A stretch of 34,951 nucleotides of DNA from Ramicandelaber brevisporus (Eukaryota; Kickxellomycota; Ramicandelaberales; Ramicandelaberaceae). The position numbers and the translations under genes were made by a program. Below, piece by piece: positions 22,001-31,551 of this stretch. The DNA is taken from the NCBI GenBank assembly GCA_025201865.1, contig MU602676.1, positions 1 to 34,951 on the forward strand, given 5' to 3'. Each line of letters begins with the position of its first letter. Position 1 is the stretch's first letter. Under the pieces are notes generated by a model. It saw only the letters and a program-made list of their open reading frames with translations, made no database searches and had not been told where the DNA came from.

Positions 22001-25000
22001 CTCTGTGTCTCGCCACTCGATGCAGTTTGATTCTTCTGTAGCAGCGGCACCTGACTCATCGTCCATCTCAATTGGGAAGGAGTTGAATGAGTCGCCAATG
22101 ATCCCATCTCCAAGTGGTGGCGGCCTCAGAGTTGACACGCAGTCTTCCTCAGTTGGCTCAGTGAGAGCATCCGCTGCCACCAGTGCTGGACGCATGCACT
22201 CAGCACTGCCAATGTCCAATACGTGGAGCTTCGCTGGCTCTCTATCGCCTCCTTCTACAGCTGCAAGCTCTGCAGGCGGATCAACTCCCATTGACTCACT
22301 GATGCCTACTTTGACTTCACTGTCATCTATTCCACCACAGCTGCATCCGCGCAAAATTCGAGCATTGTTTGCATCGTGGGATCGTATCGGAGGCAATCTA
22401 CTTGACAGTTCGATCTCAGCGAGTTCATCAGATGTTGGAGAAGATGAATCTGATTCTGGTCCATTCCACGATTTACCATCCACTCACATTAATACTGGGA
22501 CAGCAGCTGGAGCTATTGGTGTGCGCCGAACTCTGAGATCAATGCAGCATTCTAATAATCACGGCGGATATGAGAGACGCAGTATTGTGGGCAGTCTAGG
22601 CAGTGTTGGTAGTTTGGAAAGCACAATGGGCACGAGCGTTGATGGCAGTCGGCGTAGAGATACAGTGTCATCAACTGGAAGCGATACGCCTCTTAACTTG
22701 CTGTTGCCTGCATTGTCGCCGAGTTCATCTGTCATTGTAAACCGTGGTACGACCAGCAACACTCACTCTGCCAACACGCAGTTACCAGTGACCACTACGA
22801 GTGCAATGAACCCATCGGATAGTCTGTCGCCTCGAATGCTCGCATACACTCTTGATTCATACCGTCAGCCAAGCAATGGAAGTAACACTGGAAGCAATAC
22901 GGATGCATCATCAACGCCGCTTGGATTGGCAGAAGAGCTTCTTGATGCAGACTCTATTTGGGAAGTTCAGCATCGAGAAATTGTTCATTCGCTTGCAATA
23001 TGGCTACAGAGAGCGCGGGTTGACATTCCACGCCAAGTCAATGAATGGGCTCAGCATCAGCAGCACCTGGATGCAATGCTAGGCAGATCGACTCTTCAGC
23101 AGCTATTGGATCCCACCAAGAACAATGGCAACAGTAATCTTAAGAATAGCATTATGGTTAGTGAGGATTTAAGCGATCGGATTACATTGTACTCCCGTAT
23201 CATTGCATTGGCTGAGCGCATTGCAGCAGTTACTCTCGATGAGTTACTTGAAGGGCAGGTCAGTACACAGTTGATGCGAGAATTAAGCACATTGAATGGA
23301 GAGCAGAAGATTCATTTTCCAGATGAGATGCACACCGATATACTACTGAATAGCTTGCAGTATACAATGGTGCCCTGCTGCCATAAAGTTAACTTGTTAA
23401 AGCAACACCGTGCAATGAGAATGGTAAATGCTGTGGTGGCTACTCCAAGCTCATCCGAGGATGCAGTCTCTAACATCACTGCTGGCGAATTGCAGCGTAG
23501 AAAGAGCAGTACAACTTCATTCGGCAACAATAGTAATAGTAATAGTACAGTTACTACTACTACTACTACTACCACCACTACTACCGTAATGATGCCCCAG
23601 TCAACTGGATTAATGACTCCACGCCGAGTATCTGATGCAACATCCTCATCAACAGCCACGGCAGCAAGCGGATCGGCATATGGAGCTGAAACACCACGCT
23701 CGGCTTCAACTGGCGCTATTCTTGAGTCAGTCTCATCTCCTACAGCAACAACAGCATCATCTGGAGCAGCAGGAATAGTATCAGCAGCAGCAGTGGTTGT
23801 ACCAGACTCCACTCTGATGTTAGAGAGTCAGTCGTTGCCATCAATGCGCTCATCAATTGCACGCGCAGTTACAGTCACCAATCCGCCAGTATCGACATCC
23901 ATTGAAGAGTCTCAGCTGCAGTCTGCCGTGTCTACAAAGCCAGTTCAGTCCCCCTCTGCGCCATTAACTCTCAGCACAGCAGTATCCAGCAGCAATACTG
24001 GCAATGCACCATCACCTAATGCAATCCCATTGGCTTCATCAGTATCTGCTGTGTTGGCATCATCTGCTTCGACTCGCTCTTCATCTCCACTGCGATTCTC
24101 AACCACTTTTCCTCGTGAGGATCGCTCTGATAAATCGTCAGCATCAAAGGAATCTGCAACTACCGCTGTGCAGCAGCCACCACCTGTTCTGACTGTAAAC
24201 ACAACGACAGCAGTAGCGAAACCTGCAACTACGCCAGCTGTGGTTCGAGTCAGCTCCCTTCAGCGCTCGGCAGCCACTCCTCCATCTCCACTGCGTCTTG
24301 CTTCGCCAGACTCTGCCACTGCCTCCGATGACCAGCAATCACAGCTACAGTCTATATCGGACAATATCCCACCATCTTCCTCATCTCCACAGCGGCCTCG
24401 TCTCGTTCAGCAGGATTCTCGGAATGACTCTGCCACTGTGCTTTCTTCTTCGTCCTCGTTGTCAGCTCCATCTGAGCAGGTGCAGCCAAAGAGTAGAGAT
24501 GCCTCGCCTGCTCGCATTCAATCGACTGCTGCGCATGAGCCTGTTCGTAAGCCATCACTCGTGTCCGCCGACTCAGCATCATCCTCGTCACCGGTTGTTA
24601 TTACTGGAATCAGTCCACAGCGTAGTTCATCTTTGTCTCCCTCTACAATCACCAATGCACCACCTGTGAAAACGCTGCTTAAATCGAGCAAAATGAGTCT
24701 GACTCCATCGTCTCCATCCTCATCAATTGATGGCTATTCTCCACTTTCTGCATCTGCCTTATCAAGTGATGTCCAAGTGACACTTCCGCTGCCTGCAGCT
24801 CTGCCATCTGAACCAGCACCATCGCCATCAGCGTCATCATCTCTACACCTACGGTCACATAGTTATGGACCTGGCCCAGCCTCAGGATCTTTGCCATCAG
24901 GCACCGCAAGCGTGGTTGAAATGTCACAAACTGTGCAGCCATCTCTATTGACTACAGCAACACCTGGTATTGATGGTGCATCTGCATCATCATCATCAAC

Positions 25001-28000
25001 TCCACTCTCGCCCATTATAGCCGGACATGTTGCATCGATGCTATCGGGAGTCGGAGTAGAGTCTAATAATACTAATAGTGGAACTGTATTATGCCGTATT
25101 TGTGAGACATCAGTTGACAGATTATTGCTGGATTCACACTCTGAGCAGTGTGCAATTGCTCAAGAGTATGGTCTTAAGTTGGTTCAGTGTAATTCTAAAT
25201 TGAGGAAATTGGAATCTGCTGCTTCAAAGCGCCATTATGAGTTGTCAATCAATAATGCTAATAATACTGATATGGATTTAGTGTTGTTAAAGGAATTGAG
25301 TGATATTCAGCGTATTGCAGACAGATTGATTCATTTAGATGGCAAGCCAATGGATTATGCAAGCAAAAAGTTAATCAAATATGATCAGTCTTTGGAAAGA
25401 ATTATTGCTATAATGAAGGCACGTGAATCTCTGTCCAATACAATCGATAGCAATGATAATAGTGATAAACACCCAAAATTAGACTCTGAGACTCTTCACA
25501 TTGCTAATAAAGTTAGAGGAATTGTGCAAGAAAAGAAGAAATCTATGACTGAGTATGCTGAGAAGTTACGCATTGCAGCTGCATCTCGATCTGCCTCCAG
25601 TGCCTCAATTGTTACACTGACTCAGCCTCCCGCAATTTCTGGTGATGTCACTCGTAATATGCAAATCAACCAAACAAGTGCAAATGGTGGAATTAATACA
25701 ATTCTGGCACGCGGTTCAGATGTTGAAGACTCGCTCATTTCCCCTCTGCCTGCTATCTTTGCATCAAACCAACCCCAGAGACAGCCATCCACAGCTACTA
25801 TCCGTTCAACTATTGGCAGCTCGATAGAAGCGCAATCTCAGCCACCTTCGCTTCCACCCCGCACTCATCATCAGCACCAAACTCATCATCAGCACCAACA
25901 TCAGCACCAACATCAGCACCAAACTCATCATCAACACAACCAGCATGCAGCTAGTGGATCTGGTGGTGCTGGCGCAGTTACGAGTGATTCAAACGATAAT
26001 GCGTCTGGTGGTGGAAGCACTATTCTTCGGCTCGACTCTAGACTGCGTCGTCGCCGTCGGCTTCCGAGTAATTTTGCAAACAGCTCTGTCACATCGCTGG
26101 CGGGCAGTTTAGGTGGATTTGGAAGCGGAGCTGATTCAGATGCAGCCTCGTCTATTAACCACTCCGGCAGTAACACTAACAACCCAAGTGGATCCAAATT
26201 AATGTCATTGTTTGCAGCTTTGTTTAAGCTCGGCAAAAAGAATGTTGGCAACTCTTCAACTACAAATGCTTCAATTGGAGCGAGTCTTAGTAGATCAGGC
26301 AGTATTGGATTCAACTCGCTATCTTCAGCATCTTCCTCCACCGTTGCACGTCCATCCGTGATCAACACAGTGCCCAATGCCAAGCTACAAACCAGCATTT
26401 ATTCACCAATCGCTGGGCCATCTCCAGCTTCAGTTGTGATGCAGCCACTGTCTCCCATTGGCTCAAATGAGAAGGCAATGCTGTCGTCTGGTAGTTTAGC
26501 AACAATGGTGCAGCCTTCAGCAACTACAGACCATCTGCAGCATAAGCAACAGCAGCCAGTTCAGACCATTGCTCAACCCACAGCATCATCATCAGACCAT
26601 GTTGCCGTGACTGCATCGGTGGCTGCGCTGGCCGCTGCAGAGAGTGCACGTCGACTATTGGGAACATCGCCAGCACCCGCGCATATGCCATCCATCAAAG
26701 ACTTTGAGTACATTAAGCATATATCGCGAGGTGCGTTTGGAAAGGTGTTTTTGGCCAAGAAGCGTGCAACGGGAGATGTGTTTGCGATAAAGAAGATGAA
26801 CAAAGCAGAGATGATCAGAAAGAATATGGTTACTCAAGTATTGGCTGAGCGCAAAGTGCTCTCATTGCTATCATCGCAGCATGTCGTTAATCTGTACTAT
26901 GCATTTGCTTCAAAGGATGCATTGTATCTGGTTATGGAGTATTTGATTGGTGGAGATTTAAGTACTCTTTTGCAAGTGTATGGCGTGTTTGAAGAGCCAA
27001 TGGCAAGATTCTATGCTGCTGAAATTGCAATGGCTTTGGAGTATTTGCATAAAAATGGAATTACTCATCGAGATCTAAAGCCAGATAATGCACTTATTGA
27101 TGCACGTGGTCATGTCAAGTTAACTGACTTTGGCTTATCTCAGCTTTCAATTCCAGATGCAAATTCAGATGACAGCGATGATACAAATCAAACTAATACC
27201 AACTCTTCATTAGTTTTGACGCCACATCGAAACAAGGCTGGTGGATTTAGAAAAGGTGCAGCATCGACGTCTGGTAACAAACTTCATCATCATCACCACC
27301 CACACTCACACAGAGGACATGACACAGCTGAAGACGCAGCTGATATGAGAGGTGGCCGTGGAATCCGCCACACTCCTTCTCGAATGTCAATGCGCAGTAG
27401 ACGCCATGTTCAGAATAGATCAGTTCATGATAACAGTCCTCCTCGTATGAAACACCCACTCTCTTCTGCCCTGTCATCGGCCGGCTCTGCCGTTGCCGAC
27501 ATGTCATTTGCTGATGAAGATACAGCCTCTAACCCCGTAGAGCCCACTGAGCAAGAACACACCGGTGGCGGTGGTGGCGGAGGAGGCGGTGGAGGAGTGC
27601 TTGGGTCACCAGATTATATTGCACCAGAGTTACTACTTGGAACTGGTAATGGAAATGCAGTTGATTGGTGGAGTTTTGGTATTTGTTTATTTGAATTCCT
27701 GTATGGATATCCTCCCTTCACTGACGAGAGTCCAGAGTTAATCTTCAGAAACATTCTGAATCAGCCAGTTGTGTTCCCTGAAGAGGGCGAGTCGGCCGCT
27801 CCCGACTCTCCTCCCGTTCACGCCGTTGCCACTGATGATAACGATGATTTCGCTGAGAAGGCATCAATTGCGCCAAGTGTTACAGATGGCACTTCAGTCG
27901 GAAGCAAGAGTGTACGATTTGGCAGCAATGTTGACATTCCCAGCAATGCCGAGAACATCAATGAAGAAGATGTGGAAGATGGTGAAGAAGAAGAAGAAGA

Positions 28001-30344
28001 AGAAGAAGAAGAAGATGATGATGATGATGATGATGACGAATCAATGCGGCCAGTTCCAGTATCTGAATTTGCCAAGCAGCTCATTCTGTCCCAGTTGAAT
28101 CATGATACTGCCAAGCGTCTCGATGCACCCGAGATATTTGCACACAGTTTCTTCACTGACATCGATTTTGCCAACATCCGCTCAATGTCTGCCCCGTTTG
28201 TGCCGGCGCCAGATGACCATTTGGACACGAGTTACTTTGAAATGCGAAACCAACGGCCAGATATCAAGAGACTCTCTGATATGAGCGTTCGACACACTAA
28301 GACAAGGCGTTCAAATAAACACCGAGAGTTGGATACTGTGGAGGATGCGAGCGCCAGTGGTGGTCCTGGCGGATCGAGCGATGATATTGATGAGTTGGCA
28401 TCAGTTGTACCAGCATTGCCTACCATTGTGGTTGATATTCCAGTTTCCGGGGATGTGTCTGTTGATGGCGTAGCTGAGGAAGACCGCGGCAGCGGAAGCA
28501 GCGTCAAGAGTGTTCGCAGCTCGCGTAGTTCACACAGCCATACAAGTGGCAGCAGTCGCAGTGCGAGCAAGTCGAAATCAGCTCGTCAAAACAGCTCTAC
28601 AACATCGGGCTCGTCTCCATCAACAAGCGTCAAAGATGGCAGTAGTGGTCGGCATCTAGGAAACGGCAGCATCGCCAGTCTGGCAACTTCAGCATCGTCA
28701 ATCGAGTATGATGTGGAGAATGAGGCCGACACCGAACTAGCTGCATCTGAAGAGCGGATGAGCCGGCGAAGAACACCGCGTAAGAGTAAGCGACTCAGTG
28801 GCTCAAACCACTCTGTTCGATTCAACTCTGGTGCATCAGCGTCCACCAATGTCTCGTCGCGGCCAGTTGATGTGATTGTCGAACATCCGAGCGAAGAGCA
28901 GCAGCTTCCGGTTCAACCACAGGCATCGCGACAGATGTCGAACACATTTGTGCCATCGCCTCTTCCGCAGGCTCCGCAAGTTCCGCAGGCCAGCTCCAGC
29001 AAAGTGTGGTCTCGCCGGGAGTCTCTCCAGATTGATACACAGACTGCCTCCACCCCTTCAACAGCAGCTGCCAGCGGCGCCATGCCCCATTCATCAATCA
29101 CTGGCACTGCTCAACTGCCAGCTATAGCAGAGCTGCCCGCTGTCACCAGGGCTGAGCTCATGGCTGCCAGTGCTCCTCCACCGCCTCTTTCCCTGCATAT
29201 CCCTACCGATATCCGACCTGGTCCATCTGCGTCCAGTCCGGTTTCAATCCGCAGTGCAAGCAGCCTGAGTATCAGCACAACAACAACAGCCACGACCACA
29301 GCCAGTCATCAGCCGGCAGATTCCGATGTCTTCTCTGCGCCGTCTCCAATCCACAGCCGACCAGCATTTACAGACGGCAGCGGCGCAGTCTCACCAACTA
29401 TCTCTGGCTTAGCCACCATCACCGGTAGTCTTCACTCTCCTTTACTTGGCCGCAACAGTGTAGTTGGCACTCCGACTCGCGAGCATCGAATGAGCATACA
29501 TCTCGGCAGCAGCAGCCGCCCGCACTCCACCATCGTGTCGCCGTCGTCTGTTCTGTCTCACGAAGCAGACTCGCGGTTTGAATCGTTTGCCTACAAGAAT
29601 GTGACTCTCCTCAGCGATGTTAACAAGGAACTCTCGACTACAGCCACGAGCACATCAACTGGTGGGGGTGACGGCGGTTGCAGCGGAAGTGGCGGTGCTT
29701 CTGGATCAGCCTCTGTTGTGATTCCTGCACCATCAACATCGGCTCTCATGATGTCACAGGGATTTAGCGGTGGAAGCAGCACACCAAGTCTAGGCGCTCG
29801 TCAGCGCAGTTCGGTTGCAATGTTGAATGAACCGGAGTTGAATGCCGCACTGATGGCTGCTGCTGCCGCTGCTGCCACTGCTGCCCAGACTTCAGTAATG
29901 GCACCACAATTGACACATCCCAGTACAAACCCAGTTGCAACTGTGGCTGCACAGATTCCAGTGATATCTCAGTCTGCCGACACTGTCTCTATGCGCAAGA
30001 ATAGTGCCACTCTACTCCTTCAGCACCAGCACCAGCACCAGCACCAGCACCAACAGCAGCCTCTTGCTCCAGGTAACAGTGTGGGCGGCAACGGACCACC
30101 TCAGCACATTAGACGTCGTCTCTCTGAAGCACAGCCACTCGCCTCTCCATCACTGTCCGCCGGCTCGCTTCACGTTCCTTCATCTTCGCCAGCTTCGCCT
30201 AATCCTGCGTCCGGGCAGTCAGAGTTGAACCGCGCCGCATCTACGATTAGGCGGAAGGTGTCCACGTCGAAGACAATATCACTCGTTGCCAATCTTATCA
30301 GGTCAAATCCAGCTTCGTCAACAAACAGCAACAGTGGCCATTAA
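19074..30344 (+). CDS. RIM15: Giant RIM15/MAST-like (Greatwall-family) AGC protein kinase
   Basis: This uninterrupted frame encodes 3,756 residues. RIM15-family kinases act downstream of nutrient signalling and phosphorylate endosulfines to restrain PP2A-B55 during quiescence entry. About 1,290 N-terminal residues are Ser/Asn/Gln-rich and disordered. A helical region follows (about 1290-1453), then a family-typical zinc knuckle C2007-x2-C2010-x11-H2022-x3-C2026 with a helical stretch to about 2170. The kinase domain starts near F2544: loop ISRGAFGKV, Lys2573 in FAIKK, HRDLKPDN with Asp2667, DFG at 2685-2687 and SPDYIAPE near 2845. An insert of about 156 residues separates DFG from APE, and an acidic insert (about 2906-2990) interrupts the C-lobe. 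FESFAYKN (3502) matches the post-kinase motif of the family. No PAS or response-regulator domain is seen, whereas yeast Rim15 has both. An in-frame GTG at 18990 is not used as the start. Confidence 0.9.
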   Translation: MNNSNNNSGSNSNSNQAKRSDVLTPSAAVPGSTRSVMTGSSNNNSSSSSGGTPAARSTGISSSSPGTPLNLRQTTASPRPHSGSPSIQTMAASGSDTASPKQQQQQQQQTSTSSSTSFVAKLRRYSLSMFGSAGSSPSGSSSSSPGSSSRRESNVSSSSPRQPVAVQTMRAARTSSNNTMNTTSTATSAGSLRSPILTTASARGSLDIVRRRGSDAVTSPRSSIVLPSTVVVAPALSLQSVSAASASTPVLGHYSSVTDSHEPPPSSSQPQSTSAYSNPGVVTNNSSNSSQNNSSRPPLPASLMIPPSQTVSRVPPQHHHHQQQHHQQQQHQQQQQQQQQQPAPNTTTNINTNNTVSVSTPRLPLPPRSVAVIANTGSPSVIGRSSVINSSSISSSSRHGHSLSFVSSSNLNNRTNNNSSSNTQPFSPLSTSLEAHYSILPEDGDLTTATTTTAAATSASASLPELDYRRQRSSTMQASVTSSLQVSQSRSVSNSSSINANNNTSTRDICIGTDDFEQSMSSDIFPTLNHQISSQSMERADSTEKDAVSGGGGSSSPRLFGGMFSRWRSSGKSSAASRKTSRSSLASVSSSHRGGTNNDSTTQLVTVPQSQSRSHSGSSTPLLQSTASSASAQPMTSIQLHNVFSPHSPHVPPLITGSVSNTISRHSRQSSTDTQGSGRSVSATATVRIMQPMSPSVNSPAGAVVDDFWKMRERQRSYTSSLGTATGNSSSGNNVFGGEQMRRVTSESLELTSSGTPLITVTQPTAISDIADAISMPAPSQSQFNVTAVPTSSVAASTSGSGTATSASSPVSVAHRRLSMMQSRGPHVKPRLPISHHASQTSVDLSTPSRVSGNTHPLVASSSDTESESNHQISTSSDFQLQHQQQHQQQQQQQSSVSTSSSSVRSGPPSQIHSRQTSISHAVIGLGTPVMRTLSPSSPFQMASSGGSGLVSPSALELLTKTRSSDHSRRGSSSNNSVSRHSMQFDSSVAAAPDSSSISIGKELNESPMIPSPSGGGLRVDTQSSSVGSVRASAATSAGRMHSALPMSNTWSFAGSLSPPSTAASSAGGSTPIDSLMPTLTSLSSIPPQLHPRKIRALFASWDRIGGNLLDSSISASSSDVGEDESDSGPFHDLPSTHINTGTAAGAIGVRRTLRSMQHSNNHGGYERRSIVGSLGSVGSLESTMGTSVDGSRRRDTVSSTGSDTPLNLLLPALSPSSSVIVNRGTTSNTHSANTQLPVTTTSAMNPSDSLSPRMLAYTLDSYRQPSNGSNTGSNTDASSTPLGLAEELLDADSIWEVQHREIVHSLAIWLQRARVDIPRQVNEWAQHQQHLDAMLGRSTLQQLLDPTKNNGNSNLKNSIMVSEDLSDRITLYSRIIALAERIAAVTLDELLEGQVSTQLMRELSTLNGEQKIHFPDEMHTDILLNSLQYTMVPCCHKVNLLKQHRAMRMVNAVVATPSSSEDAVSNITAGELQRRKSSTTSFGNNSNSNSTVTTTTTTTTTTTVMMPQSTGLMTPRRVSDATSSSTATAASGSAYGAETPRSASTGAILESVSSPTATTASSGAAGIVSAAAVVVPDSTLMLESQSLPSMRSSIARAVTVTNPPVSTSIEESQLQSAVSTKPVQSPSAPLTLSTAVSSSNTGNAPSPNAIPLASSVSAVLASSASTRSSSPLRFSTTFPREDRSDKSSASKESATTAVQQPPPVLTVNTTTAVAKPATTPAVVRVSSLQRSAATPPSPLRLASPDSATASDDQQSQLQSISDNIPPSSSSPQRPRLVQQDSRNDSATVLSSSSSLSAPSEQVQPKSRDASPARIQSTAAHEPVRKPSLVSADSASSSSPVVITGISPQRSSSLSPSTITNAPPVKTLLKSSKMSLTPSSPSSSIDGYSPLSASALSSDVQVTLPLPAALPSEPAPSPSASSSLHLRSHSYGPGPASGSLPSGTASVVEMSQTVQPSLLTTATPGIDGASASSSSTPLSPIIAGHVASMLSGVGVESNNTNSGTVLCRICETSVDRLLLDSHSEQCAIAQEYGLKLVQCNSKLRKLESAASKRHYELSINNANNTDMDLVLLKELSDIQRIADRLIHLDGKPMDYASKKLIKYDQSLERIIAIMKARESLSNTIDSNDNSDKHPKLDSETLHIANKVRGIVQEKKKSMTEYAEKLRIAAASRSASSASIVTLTQPPAISGDVTRNMQINQTSANGGINTILARGSDVEDSLISPLPAIFASNQPQRQPSTATIRSTIGSSIEAQSQPPSLPPRTHHQHQTHHQHQHQHQHQHQTHHQHNQHAASGSGGAGAVTSDSNDNASGGGSTILRLDSRLRRRRRLPSNFANSSVTSLAGSLGGFGSGADSDAASSINHSGSNTNNPSGSKLMSLFAALFKLGKKNVGNSSTTNASIGASLSRSGSIGFNSLSSASSSTVARPSVINTVPNAKLQTSIYSPIAGPSPASVVMQPLSPIGSNEKAMLSSGSLATMVQPSATTDHLQHKQQQPVQTIAQPTASSSDHVAVTASVAALAAAESARRLLGTSPAPAHMPSIKDFEYIKHISRGAFGKVFLAKKRATGDVFAIKKMNKAEMIRKNMVTQVLAERKVLSLLSSQHVVNLYYAFASKDALYLVMEYLIGGDLSTLLQVYGVFEEPMARFYAAEIAMALEYLHKNGITHRDLKPDNALIDARGHVKLTDFGLSQLSIPDANSDDSDDTNQTNTNSSLVLTPHRNKAGGFRKGAASTSGNKLHHHHHPHSHRGHDTAEDAADMRGGRGIRHTPSRMSMRSRRHVQNRSVHDNSPPRMKHPLSSALSSAGSAVADMSFADEDTASNPVEPTEQEHTGGGGGGGGGGGVLGSPDYIAPELLLGTGNGNAVDWWSFGICLFEFLYGYPPFTDESPELIFRNILNQPVVFPEEGESAAPDSPPVHAVATDDNDDFAEKASIAPSVTDGTSVGSKSVRFGSNVDIPSNAENINEEDVEDGEEEEEEEEEEDDDDDDDDESMRPVPVSEFAKQLILSQLNHDTAKRLDAPEIFAHSFFTDIDFANIRSMSAPFVPAPDDHLDTSYFEMRNQRPDIKRLSDMSVRHTKTRRSNKHRELDTVEDASASGGPGGSSDDIDELASVVPALPTIVVDIPVSGDVSVDGVAEEDRGSGSSVKSVRSSRSSHSHTSGSSRSASKSKSARQNSSTTSGSSPSTSVKDGSSGRHLGNGSIASLATSASSIEYDVENEADTELAASEERMSRRRTPRKSKRLSGSNHSVRFNSGASASTNVSSRPVDVIVEHPSEEQQLPVQPQASRQMSNTFVPSPLPQAPQVPQASSSKVWSRRESLQIDTQTASTPSTAAASGAMPHSSITGTAQLPAIAELPAVTRAELMAASAPPPPLSLHIPTDIRPGPSASSPVSIRSASSLSISTTTTATTTASHQPADSDVFSAPSPIHSRPAFTDGSGAVSPTISGLATITGSLHSPLLGRNSVVGTPTREHRMSIHLGSSSRPHSTIVSPSSVLSHEADSRFESFAYKNVTLLSDVNKELSTTATSTSTGGGDGGCSGSGGASGSASVVIPAPSTSALMMSQGFSGGSSTPSLGARQRSSVAMLNEPELNAALMAAAAAAATAAQTSVMAPQLTHPSTNPVATVAAQIPVISQSADTVSMRKNSATLLLQHQHQHQHQHQQQPLAPGNSVGGNGPPQHIRRRLSEAQPLASPSLSAGSLHVPSSSPASPNPASGQSELNRAASTIRRKVSTSKTISLVANLIRSNPASSTNSNSGH
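19378..19400 (+). repeat. Polyglutamine tract in the kinase N-terminus
   Basis: Mixed CAA/CAG codons give a run of about nine Gln. A longer Gln/His run is at about 20020-20098, and another at about 21718-21755. Confidence 0.85.
23552..23585 (+). repeat. ACT/ACC polythreonine tract
   Basis: A trinucleotide run encodes consecutive Thr within the kinase's disordered region, between the helical segment and the zinc knuckle. Confidence 0.9.
25863..25944 (+). repeat. His/Gln tandem minisatellite
   Basis: Two 18-bp units (ACTCATCATCAGCACCAA) and two 12-bp units (CATCAGCACCAA) are followed by a degenerate 18-bp unit. They encode alternating His, Gln and Thr in the kinase, between the zinc-knuckle region and the catalytic domain. 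Confidence 0.9.
27564..27596 (+). repeat. Polyglycine tract in the kinase activation-segment insert
   Basis: GGN codons encode about eleven Gly immediately before the VLGSPDYIAPE segment, possibly a flexible hinge for the inserted loop. Confidence 0.9.
27984..28040 (+). repeat. GAA/GAT acidic tract in the kinase C-lobe insert
   Basis: A (GAA)n run passes into (GAT)n and encodes Glu followed by Asp. It interrupts the kinase C-lobe between the FPEE segment and the SEFAKQLI helix. Confidence 0.9.
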
Positions 30345-31293
30345 ATGATAGTTTTTACTTTACTTTATTCATCATTCTCTCCATACCTCTGCTTTACTTT
30401 TCTTTTTATTAAACACACTTTGATGACTTTTACCAACTGAGCAAATCTGGCTGAATCCAGAATTAGCTCACCGGGTTAATGAAATGCCAATTAAAGAATC
30501 GGATTCTTTTAGTCATCTCACCTCGTCTTCATCAACTCATCAGACTGCATGCTGTGGCAACAGCGAGGACTGAGAATTTAGGATCCAGTTTTAGCCCTCT
30601 TGCCTGCGTAGCACGTCGTATGAAATTGGACCCGAGACACCAGTGGTGGCAGTTTAACGCCATAACTGGGTAGTATCTGAGCTGAGCTGGCTTTTGTGAG
30701 AGAGGGAGGAAGTGGAGTGGAACAGAAAAGCCTTGGCTGGAAACATTGGAGCTGGTCTGAATGGGGGCCAGCATGAGGTGCAGCTGTTAGCAAAACCTGC
30801 CGGGACCTACACATTTGGGGCTGAAACCTCGGAATGCCTCACGTGGTAAGCATGTACAAAATGTGAGTGCAGGCTACAGAGTTGGCCTATTCCCCCATGC
30901 AATTACCAGCATTGACCAATTCGTATGAAGACGAACATGGAGGCTTGTTACTCCTCCAGAGGCAGAGTTGCTGTGACTGATATCTCCAGATGCTACAAAG
31001 TACAGAATGAAATGGCTCATCGTGCAGCTGGGTTGAGAAGGGAGTAGCGCTGCGCCTTGCTGTTGAACACCAATTTAGATGTGTCTGCAGGCAATATTGC
31101 CACCGCAACAGTACAAAGAACGGAGAATTGAGAAGGCCAACAGTGTTCTCGGTATCATCTTCTTTTCGCGTCTGGGAACAGTAGGAAGTGAGAAAGGTTA
31201 GGTGAACAACAGCGAAAGGAAGAAGGTTGGGGAGCTGCACTGTGAAAGACAGTGTGTGATCCCACTTGTTTCTACAACAAATGTTCACTCAAG

Positions 31294-31369
31294 GCTTTAC
31301 CCATCTTCATTTCATCAAATAATCAGCCAATGCTTTACCTACATTCATTTCATCAAAGAGCCAGTCACC
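31294..31369 (+). repeat. Imperfect 38-bp tandem repeat in a promoter
   Basis: Two adjacent copies starting GCTTTACC share the core TTCATTTCATCAAA. Degenerate echoes of the same words occur on to about 31500. They lie about 180-250 bases upstream of a TATA box. Confidence 0.65.
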
Positions 31370-31543
31370 ATTCTGTTACTGCGACCATTTCATCGCGAAA
31401 ACAAGCAATGCTCTACTCACCTCCCCATCACATCACATTGAGAAGCCAGTCTACATTTTGCTACAGACACCACTCTAACAAGGAATCAGCCAATATCCTA
31501 TTATTCATCCATTCACCTATCTCAGCAGGCATGGTTGAGAAGT

Positions 31544-31551
31544 TATAAATA
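31544..31551 (+). promoter_or_regulatory. TATA box of the small secreted-protein gene
   Basis: TATAAATA lies about 104 bases upstream of the ATG at 31654. It is the clearest TATA element in the window and suggests a regulated, strong promoter. Confidence 0.6.

Noticed and set aside
25863-25944. Regular repeats considered as a CRISPR-like array
   Set aside because: Units are 12-18 bp, adjacent without spacers, and in frame within a coding region.
30420-30460. TGATGA and CTGA words suggesting a box C/D snoRNA
   Set aside because: The spacing is too short, no terminal stem is visible and no C'/D' pair is found.
30887-31288. A 133-codon minus-strand open frame in the spacer after the kinase
   Set aside because: Its irregular composition shows no known motif; it is probably chance, though a decayed gene cannot be excluded.
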